Assembly (NCBI GenBank): GCA_045592745.1
Contig: JAZNVH010000010.1
Coordinates: forward strand, 1-64,000
DNA length: 64,000 nucleotides
DNA from: Aphodoplasma sp045592745
Lineage (GTDB): Bacteria > Bacillota > Clostridia > UBA1381 > UMGS1253
Reading direction: 5' to 3'
Part shown: positions 62,497 through 64,000 of the stretch, in pieces
How the letters are laid out: every line of letters begins with the position of its first letter
Numbering within the stretch: position 1 is the first letter of the stretch
The notes under the pieces: model-generated
The model's input: only the letters and a program-made list of their open reading frames with translations
What the model was told of the DNA's origin: nothing
Database searches by the model: none
Translations under genes and position numbers: made by a program

Positions 62497-64000
62497 TTGG
62501 AACAAACAGTTTGGCTACAACAGACAATTTGGACAATAGTGCCGCCAATAGTAGCGATTGCGCTTGCGCTTTGTACCAAAGAGGTGTACTTTTCGCTCTT
62601 GGTTGGCATTATTTCAGGAGCACTTATGTACACAAACTTTAATCCGATAGGCGCTGTTGAAACGACATTCAGCATTATATCGGACAAGGTTGGAGGAAAT
62701 ATGAACATTATCATATTCCTTGTACTTTTGGGTATGCTTGTTGCACTTATGAACAAATCGGGTGCTACACGCGCATACGGTAACTGGGCGAAAAAATCAA
62801 TAAAATCAAAACGTGGAGCACTTGCTGCTACCTCGGCGCTTGGTGCTTTGATTTTTGTTGATGACTATTTTAACTGTCTTACAGTTGGAACGGTTATGCG
62901 TCCTGTGACAGATGCTCACAAAATTTCAAGAGCAAAGCTTGCATATATTATTGATGCAACGGCCGCACCAATATGCATAATCGCACCTATTTCAAGCTGG
63001 GCAGCTGCAGTTGGCTCATCACTTCCAGAGGGAAGCACGATAGACGGCTTTACATTGTTTTTGCAGACAATACCGTTTAACCTTTATGCACTTTTGACGC
63101 TTGCAATGATCGTATTTTTGATTATTACAAACTTTGACTTTGGCGCTATGAAAAAGAATATCGAAACAAAAGCTGTCGATGCTGAAATAAACAAGAGTAA
63201 TGATGAGCTTGTTATAGAGAATTCCAAAGGTAAGATTATAGACCTTGTAGCACCTATTTTGATTTTGATTGTTTTGTGCGTACTTGCTATGCTTTATACA
63301 GGTGGATTATTTGATGGTGTTGGCATTGTAAATGCCTTTGCAGATTGTGATGCATCGCTCTCACTTGCTTTGGGTTCATTCTTTGCAATTATTCTCACAT
63401 TTATTTTGTACATACCGCGCAAGGTTATTACATTTACTGAGTTTGCACAAAGCCTTGTTGACGGCTTTAAGGCTATGGTACCTGCAATTCTCATCTTGAC
63501 ATTTGCTTGGACACTTAGTGGTATCTGCTCAGAGGATTATCTTAACCTTGGCGGATATGTAAGTGGAGTTGTTGAGCAGAGCAATATGTCATTTGCATTA
63601 CTACCGGCAATATTCTTCCTTGTTGCACTTGGTCTTGCTTTTTCAACAGGTACTTCATGGGGAACATTTGCTATACTCATTCCGATTGCTATGACAATAT
63701 TCTCAAATGAGGTATCGCATCTTACAGTTGTTACAATTTCGGCTATACTTGCAGGCGCTGTTTGCGGCGACCACGTTTCACCGATTTCCGATACAACTAT
63801 TTTGTCATCGACAGGTGCACAGTGCAATCATATTGATCACGTTTCGACACAGATGCCGTATGCACTGCTTGTAGCAGGCTGCTGCTTGGTAGGTTACGTT
63901 GTTTCGGGTCTTACAAATGGCTGGATAGGCCTTTTGGTTTCGGCAGTTGTTATGTTTGCAATACTCTTTGCAATATATGCAGCTTCAAAGAAAAAGGAAG
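62497..64000 (+). CDS. NhaC-family Na+/H+ antiporter (truncated by window end)
   Basis: An open frame of 501 codons that continues past the window. It has about 10 membrane helices, with LIFVDDYFNCLTVG and the GDHVSPISDTTILSSTGA motif characteristic of NhaC/DASS-type antiporters. TTG start with GGAGGGG upstream. Substrate may be Na+/H+ or a dicarboxylate or malate/lactate exchange. Confidence 0.9.
   Translation, partial: MEQTVWLQQTIWTIVPPIVAIALALCTKEVYFSLLVGIISGALMYTNFNPIGAVETTFSIISDKVGGNMNIIIFLVLLGMLVALMNKSGATRAYGNWAKKSIKSKRGALAATSALGALIFVDDYFNCLTVGTVMRPVTDAHKISRAKLAYIIDATAAPICIIAPISSWAAAVGSSLPEGSTIDGFTLFLQTIPFNLYALLTLAMIVFLIITNFDFGAMKKNIETKAVDAEINKSNDELVIENSKGKIIDLVAPILILIVLCVLAMLYTGGLFDGVGIVNAFADCDASLSLALGSFFAIILTFILYIPRKVITFTEFAQSLVDGFKAMVPAILILTFAWTLSGICSEDYLNLGGYVSGVVEQSNMSFALLPAIFFLVALGLAFSTGTSWGTFAILIPIAMTIFSNEVSHLTVVTISAILAGAVCGDHVSPISDTTILSSTGAQCNHIDHVSTQMPYALLVAGCCLVGYVVSGLTNGWIGLLVSAVVMFAILFAIYAASKKKE

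Overview
The window looks like a low-GC, strictly anaerobic, endospore-forming member of the Clostridia (Firmicutes). The support is a class III (glycyl radical) ribonucleotide reductase with NrdR-type boxes, FeoAB iron uptake, a CIRCE-controlled groESL operon, the sporulation genes ylbJ, yqfC and yqfD, and the yqfC-yqfD-phoH-ybeY-era-yqzL-recO order typical of Firmicutes. The species cannot be fixed from the sequence alone.

Layout. Positions 1-12400 are accessory DNA: a mobile-element replication module (DnaC-like ATPase and a frameshifted replisome organizer), a DUF6076-like gene, a branched palindromic element (2191-2345), a probable free-standing structured RNA with its own promoter and terminator (2824-3042), an S-layer-type subtilisin with duplicated C-terminal domains, an SLH remnant, a very AT-rich three-gene unit (6843-11570: small protein, 1105-residue HExxH protein, FRG-domain protein) that resembles a defence or toxin-like module, and a TnpV-type transposon protein. 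Positions 12452-14463 hold groESL. Positions 14822-18214 hold an unusual minus-strand cluster (putative effector plus two lipoproteins and a third remnant) ending at a hairpin array and tRNA-Ser. Positions 18287-25344 hold nrdDG, a TraX-like membrane protein, cysK, a hypothetical gene and a polysaccharide deacetylase. Positions 25552-32039 hold the sporulation/RNA-metabolism/DNA-repair block. Positions 32229-36653 hold an amino-acid ABC transporter without its ATPase, a NifU-like plus GGGtGRT gene pair, a REP-type transposase and a zinc-ribbon gene. Positions 36866-54423 are mostly housekeeping: nagA, glyS, secDF, an EF-G paralogue, a MalK/MsmX-type ATPase, feoAB, a TepA-type protease, a WecG/TagA glycosyltransferase, asnS, a TPR protein, two cyclophilins and gap. 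Positions 54466-57242 are a decay zone around tRNA-Thr and tRNA-Asp, with a truncated glycyl radical enzyme and a glycosidase-like gene broken by two in-frame stops. Positions 57393-64000 carry a HAD-GtrA fusion, a MATE exporter, an sdpRI-type operon with a striking palindromic operator, bioY-tadA, a zinc-ribbon membrane protein and the start of an NhaC-type antiporter.

The candidates most worth following up are the 6843-11570 metalloprotease-like/FRG module, the 2824-3042 RNA gene, the RAYT gene carrying GTAG-headed hairpins inside its own coding sequence, the broken replisome organizer whose repair needs a single A, and the effector-lipoprotein cluster beside tRNA-Ser.
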